Assembly (NCBI RefSeq): GCF_019598945.1
Contig: NZ_CP080598.1
Location: forward strand, 2,542,001 to 2,606,000
DNA length: 64,000 nt
Direction: 5' to 3'
Source: Sphaerospermopsis torques-reginae ITEP-024
Lineage (GTDB): Bacteria > Cyanobacteriota > Cyanobacteriia > Cyanobacteriales > Nostocaceae
Shown here one piece after another: positions 18,945 to 26,995 of the stretch. The position numbers and the translations under genes were made by a program. Numbering within the stretch: the first letter of the stretch is position 1; each line of letters begins with the position of its first letter. The notes below the pieces were generated by a model. It did no database searches and was not told the origin of the DNA. It was given only the letters and a program-made list of their open reading frames with translations.

Positions 18945-19057
18945 TTTTAATTACCCTTTAGGTAGTAGAAATAGCGATTTAAAGAGAGTATTATTTCGCC
19001 TATTAATGCCTGAAAAACGTGTATTTACCCTGGATAATAGTCTAGGGTATTTTTTTA
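18945..19057 (+). ncRNA. Putative sRNA, tandem array unit 3 (diverged)
   Basis: The most diverged unit: hairpin-like TTACCCTTTAGGTAG, AT-rich linker, terminator TACCCT/AGGGTA with seven T. The stem sequence differs completely from the other units while the structure is kept. An upstream ACTCACACAC near 18931 recalls the Yfr1 motif ACUCCUCACAC but does not match it. Confidence 0.45.
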
Positions 19058-19109
19058 TGCAGATTGATGTTTGATTTTCAGTGGTACTTATTAGCAGGTT
19101 TTATGAATT

Positions 19110-19218
19110 TTGTACTCATCTGATAGAGAGATGAATTAGAAGAAAACAGAGTTTAAATTAACTATATATGGTAAACACCTGGTATATACAAAGGCTTGGC
19201 TTGAGTCCAAGCCTTTTT
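19110..19218 (+). ncRNA. Putative sRNA, tandem array unit 4
   Basis: Hairpin CATCTGATAGAGAGATG (stem CATCT/AGATG, a compensated change relative to unit 2), TTTAAATTAACTATATATGG, GTAAACACCTGGTATATA, and terminator AGGCTTGG/CCAAGCCT (19192-19214) with a T-run. Confidence 0.6.
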
Positions 19219-19311
19219 CATTCTTTAGATAGATACTTAAATAATTTAATACTGCTAAATAGAACCATATTTAAGATTTTCACCAAGTAATGCTCTATCA
19301 GTTTTTGGAAT

Positions 19312-19426
19312 ATTTGGACACATCCTCTAGGAAGATGATCTGTAAGCAGACAAGAACTAAATTAATTTAGTACGTTGTTAAGCACAGCAATTTTTGAGGT
19401 TTGGTTCACAGCCAAACCTTTTTTTA
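19312..19426 (+). ncRNA. Putative sRNA, tandem array unit 5
   Basis: Starts TTTGGACACATCCTCTAGG like unit 1, continues AACTAAATTAATTTAG, and ends in terminator AGGTTTGG/CCAAACCT (19397-19419) with seven T. It lies 105 bp before the agmatinase start, so it also insulates that gene from upstream transcription. Confidence 0.6.
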
Positions 19427-19531
19427 ATGTTGTAATTTTATTTTTATGTGATTTTCATGGTCTATTCTGGTACAATAACAATGTCCTCTCAACAGTGTTT
19501 TATCTGTTGCTATATATCCAAAAAATAAACT

Positions 19532-20575
19532 ATGAGTAATCACATCCCAGACTACAATCCTAGTAGCATAGCAGAAATTAATGGTAATTTCTTAGGTTTA
19601 CCTTATGATTATAACACTGCTAATTTAATTATCTTTGCCGTTCCTTGGGAAGTCACGGTTTCTTATGGTGCGGGAACAGCGAATGCACCACAGCGAATTT
19701 TAGATGCTTCCTATCAAATAGATTTGTTTGATTTTGATCATCCTGATGGTTGGAAACAGGGAATTTATTTAGTTGAAATTTCTCAAGATATTTTAGATAA
19801 AAATAATTATTATCGTCAACAAGCTGCTAAAATAATTGCCAGACAAGCTGAAGGTAAAGCATTAACAGACGCACCAGATTTAACACCTATCCTCACAGAA
19901 ATTAATCAAGCGGGTGAACAGGTAAATCAATGGTTGTTTAACCAATGTCAGCAAGCAATGAATTTAGGTAAAAAAGTTGCTGTCATCGGTGGTGATCATA
20001 GTTCACCTTTGGGTTATTTCCAAGCTTTAGGAAATCAATATCCTGATTTTGGAATTTTACATATTGATGCACACGCCGATTTAAGAGACGCTTACGAAGG
20101 TTTTGAATTTTCCCATGCTTCAATTATGTTTAATGCTTTGAAAATTCCGCAAATTTCTAAGTTAGTGCAGGTGGGTTTGCGGGATATTTGTATTGACGAA
20201 GTGGAAATAATTAACGGTTCAAATAATCGGGTTGTTGCTTATTATGATTCAGCGATCAAACAACAACAATATGCTGGTAAAACTTGGATGGATTTATGTC
20301 AGGAAATAGTAGGGAACTTACCTGAGAATGTGCATATTAGTTTTGATGTTGATGGTTTAGATCCTAAACTCTGTCCCAATACGGGAACTCCTGTTCCGGG
20401 TGGGTTAGAATTAGAGCAGGTTTATTGTTTATTTAGGGAAGTTGTGAAGAGTGGGAGAAAAATTATTGGGTTTGATGTGAATGAAGTTGGTGATGCAGAA
20501 TGGGATGGTAATGTAGGTGCGCGGATAGTTTATAAGTTGGCGAATTTGTTGGATTTGTCGTATAAAGGTGGGTAA
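19532..20575 (+). CDS. speB: Agmatinase/arginase-family ureohydrolase
   Basis: 347 residues with all manganese-binding motifs: GGDHSSPLG, DAHADLR and SFDVDGLDP. An N-terminal region of about 60 residues includes FAVPWEVTVSYGAGTANAPQ. Length and sequence match the cyanobacterial agmatinase-like group, in which an Anabaena member acts in the arginine decarboxylase route (agmatine to putrescine and urea). Guanidine hydrolase is a related family member and cannot be excluded. The gene stands alone, right after the putative sRNA array. Confidence 0.78.
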   Translation: MSNHIPDYNPSSIAEINGNFLGLPYDYNTANLIIFAVPWEVTVSYGAGTANAPQRILDASYQIDLFDFDHPDGWKQGIYLVEISQDILDKNNYYRQQAAKIIARQAEGKALTDAPDLTPILTEINQAGEQVNQWLFNQCQQAMNLGKKVAVIGGDHSSPLGYFQALGNQYPDFGILHIDAHADLRDAYEGFEFSHASIMFNALKIPQISKLVQVGLRDICIDEVEIINGSNNRVVAYYDSAIKQQQYAGKTWMDLCQEIVGNLPENVHISFDVDGLDPKLCPNTGTPVPGGLELEQVYCLFREVVKSGRKIIGFDVNEVGDAEWDGNVGARIVYKLANLLDLSYKGG

Positions 20576-20580
20576 ATGAG

Positions 20581-20700
20581 GATTTACAGGATTGATTTTT
20601 TTGTCTGAATCAGGATATCCAGGATTTTAGGATTTACAGGATTAATTTTTTTGTCAGAATCAGGATGTCCAGGATTTAAGGATTTACAGGATGGTTTTTA
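20581..20700. repeat. 50-bp tandem repeat (GATTTACAGGATT unit), about 2.4 copies
   Basis: Units start at 20581, 20631 and 20681, each with GATTTACAGG, a T-run and AATCAGGAT-TCCAGGAT. The same repeat in reverse occurs at 10697-10750. It lies in the convergent gap between agmatinase and the DUF4435 gene. Confidence 0.75.
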
Positions 20701-20732
20701 TTTAATAAACTAGCAATTAATATATCTCACTT

Positions 20733-21707
20733 TTATTCTATTTCTGTGAGATTAGCAGCTTGTTCAAAGTAAGGTTGTAACATTAAACCCAACTCTTGAA
20801 CAATCAGAGAATTTGTATTTTTTCCTAATTCTGGTAAGAGTAATTCTTTGCAAAAAATCTCATAATCTAAATCTTGAATTTTCAACTCTTGAATAGCTTT
20901 TCCACATAAATACTTGATTGCTTCCTTACCTCTCAGAAATATTTTAGCTTGTTGAAAGTCAAGTTCCTCCTGATTATCAATATAAATTTGCCACTGAAAA
21001 TCCTCACCTAACAATATATTCTCTAACATATTTTCTAAAGTCAATATTTTGTTTTTAGATTCTTCAGATTTAGTACCTATCTGACTTGTAAACCAATTTT
21101 TAATCTCTTCCAGAGTCGTGAAGTTGAAATCTAGCCTATCTAAAGTTATTCTAAAATTAGCATTTTCTCGGAACTGAAACTTTAAACATTCTAATAATTC
21201 TTTTATAATCGAGTCTTGAAAATATTGTATTAGCCATTCATCTAGTTGTGGTTTAGTTAAATTATGTCCAGTATTCTTTCTATATGGTTTATTTTCACCT
21301 AATTTTTGAGTAGGTATCTGATTTAATAAATTAGCTATAGTTTCTGTTTCTTCTAGTAAAAAATTTTCCCATTCATGTCTTCCCCAATAAATTATTCTAG
21401 CAGATTTGCTTATAATAAATTGATTATCCTGTCTAGAAAGCTCTCTCTCAATCATATTTTGGGTTCTAAAATCTCTATCAGAAATCCCAATCACGGGTAT
21501 ACTTTGATGTAAATTACTTTTTTGATAGATTAATTTAGCTATAGAATTAAAATTTCCACTACCACCTATTTCCTGTACTTTATAATTAATATTTGATAAC
21601 AGTCCTTGATACTTGAGTTTCTCAAAAACTCTATTAATAAATCCTCGTTCGGGACTGTTTGGTTCACCTTCTATCAAAATATATAAAAAGTTATCTAGTA
21701 TTTCCAT
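20733..21707 (-). CDS. DUF4435 (TOPRIM-like) protein, AriB-like
   Basis: 324 residues. An N-terminal TOPRIM-like core has LIEG (Glu13) followed by SDRDF (Asp77, Asp79), as in DUF4435 proteins. The rest is helical and unassigned. Its start overlaps the stop of the upstream ATPase gene by one base (TAATG), implying translational coupling. In PARIS anti-phage systems an AAA ATPase (AriA) holds a DUF4435 TOPRIM nuclease (AriB) and releases it when a phage anti-restriction protein is sensed; gene order and sizes here fit. Whether it has the same trigger is unknown. Other ATPase/TOPRIM defence pairs are the main alternative. Confidence 0.68.
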   Translation of the reverse strand: MEILDNFLYILIEGEPNSPERGFINRVFEKLKYQGLLSNINYKVQEIGGSGNFNSIAKLIYQKSNLHQSIPVIGISDRDFRTQNMIERELSRQDNQFIISKSARIIYWGRHEWENFLLEETETIANLLNQIPTQKLGENKPYRKNTGHNLTKPQLDEWLIQYFQDSIIKELLECLKFQFRENANFRITLDRLDFNFTTLEEIKNWFTSQIGTKSEESKNKILTLENMLENILLGEDFQWQIYIDNQEELDFQQAKIFLRGKEAIKYLCGKAIQELKIQDLDYEIFCKELLLPELGKNTNSLIVQELGLMLQPYFEQAANLTEIE

Positions 21708-22777
21708 TATTTTTCTCCCAAATCACCCAATTTAATAATTTCCGAATCATAAAACATTTCTGCTACAGTTGGAGAATGGGTTGTAAAAATATATTGATTA
21801 TTGAAGTCATCCCCCCGCAAAACTTGGATTAATCTTTTTTGCCAAGCTGGATGTAAATGTAGTTCCACTTCGTCAATAAGAACAATAGAATTTTTAGCAG
21901 TGTCTGCTGCTAACCCAATTAAGATTCTTAAAATTTGATGTTCCCCTGAACTCATTTGTAATAAATCATATTCTATTCCTTTTCTTTTGAGAATCAAAGT
22001 ATCAGAATCCGGTCCAGACTCTAAACCGATTAATTCTGAAGGAAAACAAATTTTATTAAATAATCTTTGTACTCGCTTCCAATAGGATTCACCATATTTT
22101 TCTTCATTCCATGTTAAATGTTTACGGTAATATTCAATTAACCAAGATAAAACATCACTATGTGCATTTTTATCTTCTATATTTTGTTTATCAAAACTCT
22201 TCAATAATCTTACAGTACGTCTTTGATCCAAATAACAAACACCACCAATTCTATTAAATATTTGTGATGTATACAGATTTCTATCGACTGATTCAGAAAC
22301 TCTGCCTCTTGCACCTAGAACTTTAATAGCATCTTTAGGTGTACAACTATAATGATATAAACTCTTTGCTTTTGGTTTATTGGGAAAAGACCAAATAACT
22401 TTTGCTGGATTTCCTAAAGGTGGAACTGGCTTGGATAAATTAAAGTTTTGTGGCAATTCAAGTGATGAATAAACATCATTAATAGCTTCTGCTTCATCTT
22501 GTTCAATAGAATACTCAAATGTGATTTGAGCTATAGTACCTCTACCTCTAACTAATTGTTGTATATTGTATTCTAATCCTTCTCTTAAAGATGGGTTTTG
22601 TGGATTTTCAAATACTTTAACTACAACATGAATAGCATCTAAAATTGAAGTTTTACCAGAACCATTAGGACCGACAATTAAATTAATAGGTCGAGGACGA
22701 CCAAGTAAATCTGTAAAATCCAAAGAAATATCATCAATGGCACGAAAGTTTTTTATTTCTAATGAATGTAATTTCAT
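21707..22777 (-). CDS. AAA/ABC-type ATPase, AriA-like (AAA_15/AAA_21)
   Basis: 356 residues of the RecF/SMC-like ATPase class. Walker A is GPNGSGKTS (residues 36-44), the signature is MSSGEHQIL, Walker B is IVLIDEVELHLHP, and the switch His is in FTTHSPTVAEMF. There is no long coiled coil and no TOPRIM fused at the end, so it differs from OLD and GajA. It is first in a two-gene minus-strand operon with the DUF4435 gene. The divergent neighbour is ilvA, 185 bp away. A defence role is inferred from the pairing. Confidence 0.72.
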   Translation of the reverse strand: MKLHSLEIKNFRAIDDISLDFTDLLGRPRPINLIVGPNGSGKTSILDAIHVVVKVFENPQNPSLREGLEYNIQQLVRGRGTIAQITFEYSIEQDEAEAINDVYSSLELPQNFNLSKPVPPLGNPAKVIWSFPNKPKAKSLYHYSCTPKDAIKVLGARGRVSESVDRNLYTSQIFNRIGGVCYLDQRRTVRLLKSFDKQNIEDKNAHSDVLSWLIEYYRKHLTWNEEKYGESYWKRVQRLFNKICFPSELIGLESGPDSDTLILKRKGIEYDLLQMSSGEHQILRILIGLAADTAKNSIVLIDEVELHLHPAWQKRLIQVLRGDDFNNQYIFTTHSPTVAEMFYDSEIIKLGDLGEK

Positions 22778-22962
22778 ATACTTCGTAATACATTGTATTT
22801 TATTTAACTTAAAATAGACAGTAAATTAATCGTAGTCTCTAGAAAACCTGATTGTGACTATAACATATTAACGTACTATTAGAGGTGCATTTTCCAAACC
22901 CATCTCCCCAACTACCCAACAAGCGGTAAAATTAACAATCCAACCCCAATTCCCTCCTTGAT

Positions 22963-24474
22963 ATGTTCTGCGACTACCTAGTACAAATCCTTACAGCCCG
23001 CGTTTACGATGTAGCCCAAGAAACACCACTGGAATATGCCCCCAACCTCTCCAAACGCATCAACAACAAACTGCTACTCAAACGAGAAGATATGCAGTCT
23101 GTCTTCTCCTTTAAACTGCGGGGTGCATATAACAAAATGGCCAACCTCCCCCCAGACTTACTCAAACAAGGTGTAATTGCTGCATCTGCGGGAAACCACG
23201 CCCAAGGTGTGGCTTTATCTGCCAGTCGCTTAGGTACAAAAGCTATTATTGTTATGCCCGTCACCACTCCCCAAGTAAAAATTAACGCCGTCAAAGCACG
23301 GGGGGGAGAGGTGGTTTTATATGGAAATACCTATGATGACGCTTATGCCTACGCCCGGAAATTAGAAGCGGAAAAAGGGTTAACCTTTATACATCCCTTT
23401 GATGATCCTGATGTCATCGCTGGCCAGGGGACTATCGGGATGGAAATTTTACGCCAATATCAACAACCTATTCACGCCATTTTCGTCGCTATTGGTGGCG
23501 GTGGTTTAATTGCTGGTATCGCTGCTTACGTGAAACGCTTGCGTCCCGAAATCAAAATTATCGGTGTTGAACCCGTAGACGCTGATGCAATGTCTCAATC
23601 TCTTAAAGCCGGTCATCGTGTACGCTTATCTCAGGTGGGTTTGTTTGCTGATGGGGTAGCAGTGCGGGAAGTGGGAGAGGAAACCTTCCGCTTGTGTCAG
23701 CAATATGTGGATGAAATTATTTTGGTGGATACCGATGCTACCTGTGCAGCGATAAAAGATGTATTTGAAGATACCCGTTCTATTTTAGAACCTGCGGGAG
23801 CGTTGGCTGTAGCTGCGGCTAAAGTTTATGCAGAACGAGAACAAATACAAGGGCAAAATCTGGTTGCTGTAGCTTGCGGTGCTAACATGAATTTTGATCG
23901 CTTGCGGTTTGTGGCAGAAAGGGCAGAATTTGGAGAACGTCGAGAAGCGATTTTTGCGGTGAATATTCCTGAAAAACCAGGAAGTCTGCGTAAGTTTTGT
24001 GAATGTTTAGGCGATCGCAATTTAACAGAATTTAATTATCGTATTGCCGATACCAAAGAAGCTCATATTTTTGTCGGTGTGCAAATTGAAAACCGCGCCG
24101 ATGCAGCGAAAATTGTCGAAAAGTTTGAAAATAACGGTTTAAAAACTATTGATTTAACAGATGATGAATTAACAAAATTACATTTACGGCACATGGTAGG
24201 GGGACATTCTCAACTTGCTGATCATGAATTATTATATCGGTTTGAATTTCCTGAACGTCCTGGGGCGTTGATGAAATTTGTGGGTTCTATGTCTCCTGAT
24301 TGGAATATTAGCTTATTTCATTATCGCAATAATGGGGCAGATTATGGGCGAATTGTGGTAGGAATGCAAGTTCCTCCTAATGAGATGAATGAATGGCAGG
24401 AGTTTCTTGATTCTTTGGGTTATTGTTATTGGGATGAAAGTCAAAATCCTGCTTATAAGTTGTTTTTGGGTTAG
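22963..24474 (+). CDS. ilvA: Threonine ammonia-lyase, biosynthetic
   Basis: 503 residues. The PLP Lys is Lys51 in FKLRGAYNKM, and the phosphate-binding glycine loop is GGGGLIAGIAAY. Two C-terminal ACT-like regulatory repeats start near KPGSLRKFCECLG (about 345) and RPGALMKFVGSM (about 440). These are the hallmark of the long, isoleucine-inhibited biosynthetic enzyme. It deaminates threonine to 2-oxobutanoate, the first step to isoleucine, in the cytoplasm. Length and motifs are normal. Confidence 0.95.
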   Translation: MFCDYLVQILTARVYDVAQETPLEYAPNLSKRINNKLLLKREDMQSVFSFKLRGAYNKMANLPPDLLKQGVIAASAGNHAQGVALSASRLGTKAIIVMPVTTPQVKINAVKARGGEVVLYGNTYDDAYAYARKLEAEKGLTFIHPFDDPDVIAGQGTIGMEILRQYQQPIHAIFVAIGGGGLIAGIAAYVKRLRPEIKIIGVEPVDADAMSQSLKAGHRVRLSQVGLFADGVAVREVGEETFRLCQQYVDEIILVDTDATCAAIKDVFEDTRSILEPAGALAVAAAKVYAEREQIQGQNLVAVACGANMNFDRLRFVAERAEFGERREAIFAVNIPEKPGSLRKFCECLGDRNLTEFNYRIADTKEAHIFVGVQIENRADAAKIVEKFENNGLKTIDLTDDELTKLHLRHMVGGHSQLADHELLYRFEFPERPGALMKFVGSMSPDWNISLFHYRNNGADYGRIVVGMQVPPNEMNEWQEFLDSLGYCYWDESQNPAYKLFLG

Positions 24475-24578
24475 TTTATTTTATATCTCACGCAAAGACG
24501 CAAAGACGCAAAGGAAGAAAGGAAGGGAAAGAAGTAATAAGAAAATTCTTGTGGGGTGGGCATCTTGCCCGCCATTTT

Positions 24579-24977
24579 TTACTTTTTATTTACCTGAATT
24601 AACAATTTTAATCCTAGCAATCCTAAACCACTACCAATAAAATAATAGGTAAAGTCTGCCCAATTAAATACGTTTCCTAATACCATTTTTCCCCACCAAA
24701 ATGAAGGTAAATAATCTAAAAATGGGGGATGCCATAATTACAAGAATTTTATGAAACAAGTAATTGCTAATACCCATAATGGAATTTGCCAAACTGCGCG
24801 ACGGGTGGGAATAAATAGAAAGGCCAATAAACACCAAAATATCACATAAAAAACACCTCCTACCTCTTGATTTAACCAAGAAACAGAATAACGGTATTTA
24901 CTGTATAAAAGTCCTGTAATGAGAATAATGATTAAAGAAATAAAAGTGCGTAAACGAATAGTTTTCAGATTTTGCAC
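24579..24977 (-). pseudogene. DUF2809 membrane protein gene with internal stop
   Basis: The minus strand encodes MQNLKTIRLRTF with membrane helices and GGVFYVIFWCLLAFLF, typical of DUF2809. Translation stops at TAA (24738-24740) after CFIKFL. The frame continues LWHPPFLDYLPSFWWG and further helices to a TAA at 24579, giving 132 codons in all. In the family the position before LWHPPFL is usually Gln, so a CAA to TAA change is the simplest cause. A 79-residue truncated product could still be made. Confidence 0.75.
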
Positions 24978-25034
24978 GACTACTTAAAATTTTAATGAAA
25001 CAATTGTCAATTGTCAATTATCAATTATCAATTG

Positions 25035-25185
25035 ATAAAAAAGGCTTGGTTTTTTTACCAAACCTTGTTTTACAGAAGTGAAAGACTCTATTGAATTTAA
25101 CCATTTATGAACTTGATAATTTATCTATCTTCAGAGTTAATTTATATTTTTTATCCATAGATGAATGGGGATGATCCTAAATGTG
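25035..25185 (-). ncRNA. Possible dispersed member of the sRNA family
   Basis: Read on the minus strand, this has CATCCCCATTCATCTATGGA, then TATAAATTAACTC, then a hairpin AAGGTTTGGT/ACCAAGCCTT (one G-U pair; plus-strand 25041-25066) followed by six T. Order and terminator sequence match the units at 18.4-19.4 kb, though the linker is longer. It could instead be only the murD terminator region. Confidence 0.4.
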
Positions 25186-25298
25186 TACATTTATTTTTAT
25201 TTTAACCGCAAAGGACGCAAAGTACGCAAAGGTAAGACTTTTTTAGAGAGTTTTTCGTTTTGTTCCGGTGATGTTTTTTAAATTGGGGTTTTTGGGAT

Positions 25299-25360
25299 AA
25301 ACGCAGATATTTTAATTAATTTTTTCTTTCATCTGCGTCTATCTGCGTGTATCTGCGTTA
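25299..25360. repeat. ATCTGCGT repeat with inverted AACGCAGAT
   Basis: AACGCAGAT on one side and three ATCTGCGT units on the other. The same repeat family occurs in frame inside nifJ near 42020-42110. A second small repeat (CGCAAAGGACGCAAAG type) is at 25206-25232. Confidence 0.7.
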
Positions 25361-25362
25361 AA

Positions 25363-26904
25363 TTATCCCTCCATCTTATCCACCCAATTTAAACACAACT
25401 CCCGGAAATGTTCACCCCTAATTTCAAAATTAGGATATTGATCAAAACTCGCACACGCAGGAGACAATAACACTACTGACGCTTGATATTTTTTCGCTAA
25501 TTCTGCGGATCTGGGAATAGCTTGATCCATTGTTTCCACAATTTCAAAGTTATTATATCCCACTTCTTTTAATCTTTGAGAAAACGCATTTGCAGCACTA
25601 CCAATGAGTAGAACAGCAGCAGCTTTATCTTGAATTTTCTTTAACCAAGCTGTATCATCCCCTGCTTTTGCTTCTCCACCAGCTATTAAAATTACAGGAC
25701 TTTTTACCGATGCTAAACCAACTTCAGCCGCATCATAATTTGTGGCTTTGCTATCATTAATAAAGTCAATATTTTCCCATGTACAAATATGTTCTAAGCG
25801 ATGGGGAACACCAGGAAATTCACTCACAGCGCGACAAATTGCTGCTATTTCTATTCCTGCTAATCTCGCTGCACCAACTGACATTAATAAATTTTGTTGG
25901 TTATGTTCTCCTACCATTCGCAAAGCAGAAACTTCGACAATTTTCTGAGGTTGAGAACTTGCAGATAATTTTTCTATTACCCAGCCATTTTCTATATAAA
26001 AGCCTTTTTCACCTATTAAGAAATCTGCCCCTTTTACACTTGTCCAATAAGCATTATCCCATTGATTTAAACCAATTTTGTTTAAATAAACATCATCACC
26101 GTTAAATATTTGCAACTGGGAATTTTTTAACAGTTTGGCTTTAATATTGTAGTAATTTTCTAATGTTTGATGACGGGCTAAATGATCTGGAGTAAAAGTT
26201 GTCCAAATACCAATTTTCGGTGCAAGAGTTACGGAAGATTCTATTTGATAACTACTTAATTCACCTATTACCCAATCTACAGAACTTTGGATTTTAGATT
26301 TTGGATTTTGGATTGCTTCTTGTGTATCTTCCTTACTTCTTTCTTCAACCAAATAAGACTCATTTACAATCTCTCTTAAACCCTTTCCCCTTCGTGTCCT
26401 TCGTGTTCTTCGTGGTTCGTTTTCTTCAATTTGCTTTTGATTTAAAGCCACCTCACAAGCAGCCAAACCAATATTACCACAGGCAGGAGCATTAAAACCG
26501 GCAGCTTGAAAAATGGCCGCAGTTAAAGCGGTGGTTGTGGTTTTCCCATTTGTACCAGTAATTGCTACCCAGGGAATATTTTGTAAATGTCTCCATGCGA
26601 GTTCCATTTCCCCAATGGTTTCTATTCCTAAATCTCGCGCTTTTAACAAGATAGGAATGTCCCAAGGTACACCAGGACTAACTACTATTAATTTAGGTAA
26701 TTTGTTAGCTAAATTTAAACTTTCAAAATCTGGGGTGTGTCCTAATTTGACGGTAATTTGTTCTTTAGCAAGTTCTTGTTGTTGTTCCAGGAGGTTTGGG
26801 GAGGTATTGCGATCGCAAAGTTCCACCTCCCATCCTTCCTGTTTCAACAATCTTGCCGCAGCAACACCGGACTTTCCCAATCCTATCACAAGAGCTTCTG
26901 GCAT
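25363..26904 (-). CDS. murD: UDP-N-acetylmuramoyl-L-alanine--D-glutamate ligase with a repeat-derived insertion
   Basis: 513 residues, about 50 longer than usual. The ATP loop is [11 protein letters not shown] and the Mur ligase core is intact ([25 protein letters not shown]). It adds D-Glu to UDP-MurNAc-L-Ala in the cytoplasm. Residues about 155-205 are foreign to the family: [10 protein letters not shown] is the translation of the CTTCGTGTTCTTCGTG repeat seen at 29990, and IQNPKSKIQ that of the AATCCAAAATC heptamer. The frame is kept through both. The insertion falls between core strands, probably in a surface loop, and the essential gene must tolerate it. Confidence 0.93.
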   Translation of the reverse strand: MPEALVIGLGKSGVAAARLLKQEGWEVELCDRNTSPNLLEQQQELAKEQITVKLGHTPDFESLNLANKLPKLIVVSPGVPWDIPILLKARDLGIETIGEMELAWRHLQNIPWVAITGTNGKTTTTALTAAIFQAAGFNAPACGNIGLAACEVALNQKQIEENEPRRTRRTRRGKGLREIVNESYLVEERSKEDTQEAIQNPKSKIQSSVDWVIGELSSYQIESSVTLAPKIGIWTTFTPDHLARHQTLENYYNIKAKLLKNSQLQIFNGDDVYLNKIGLNQWDNAYWTSVKGADFLIGEKGFYIENGWVIEKLSASSQPQKIVEVSALRMVGEHNQQNLLMSVGAARLAGIEIAAICRAVSEFPGVPHRLEHICTWENIDFINDSKATNYDAAEVGLASVKSPVILIAGGEAKAGDDTAWLKKIQDKAAAVLLIGSAANAFSQRLKEVGYNNFEIVETMDQAIPRSAELAKKYQASVVLLSPACASFDQYPNFEIRGEHFRELCLNWVDKMEG

Positions 26905-26995
26905 AGACTGTGTAGCATCCCTGGTTAAGCTACCCTATACTAGCGTTAATTGGCAAAAATTACACCTGTTTTTGATTACTTTTGCTACAAATTTT

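Noticed and set aside
18901-18945. ACTCACACAC as a Yfr1 RNA
   Set aside because: The Yfr1 core ACUCCUCACAC is not matched and the flanking Yfr1 structure is not seen.
18883-19074. Short frame in the sRNA array
   Set aside because: It runs through unit 3 and its terminator, with no family resemblance.
18365-19426. The array as NsiR1 repeats
   Set aside because: NsiR1 lies upstream of hetF and has a different context; here agmatinase follows. Not excluded without a model search, but not supported.
21707-22777. OLD/Gabija-type nuclease
   Set aside because: The ATPase lacks a fused TOPRIM domain and no UvrD-like helicase follows; DUF4435 pairing fits PARIS better.
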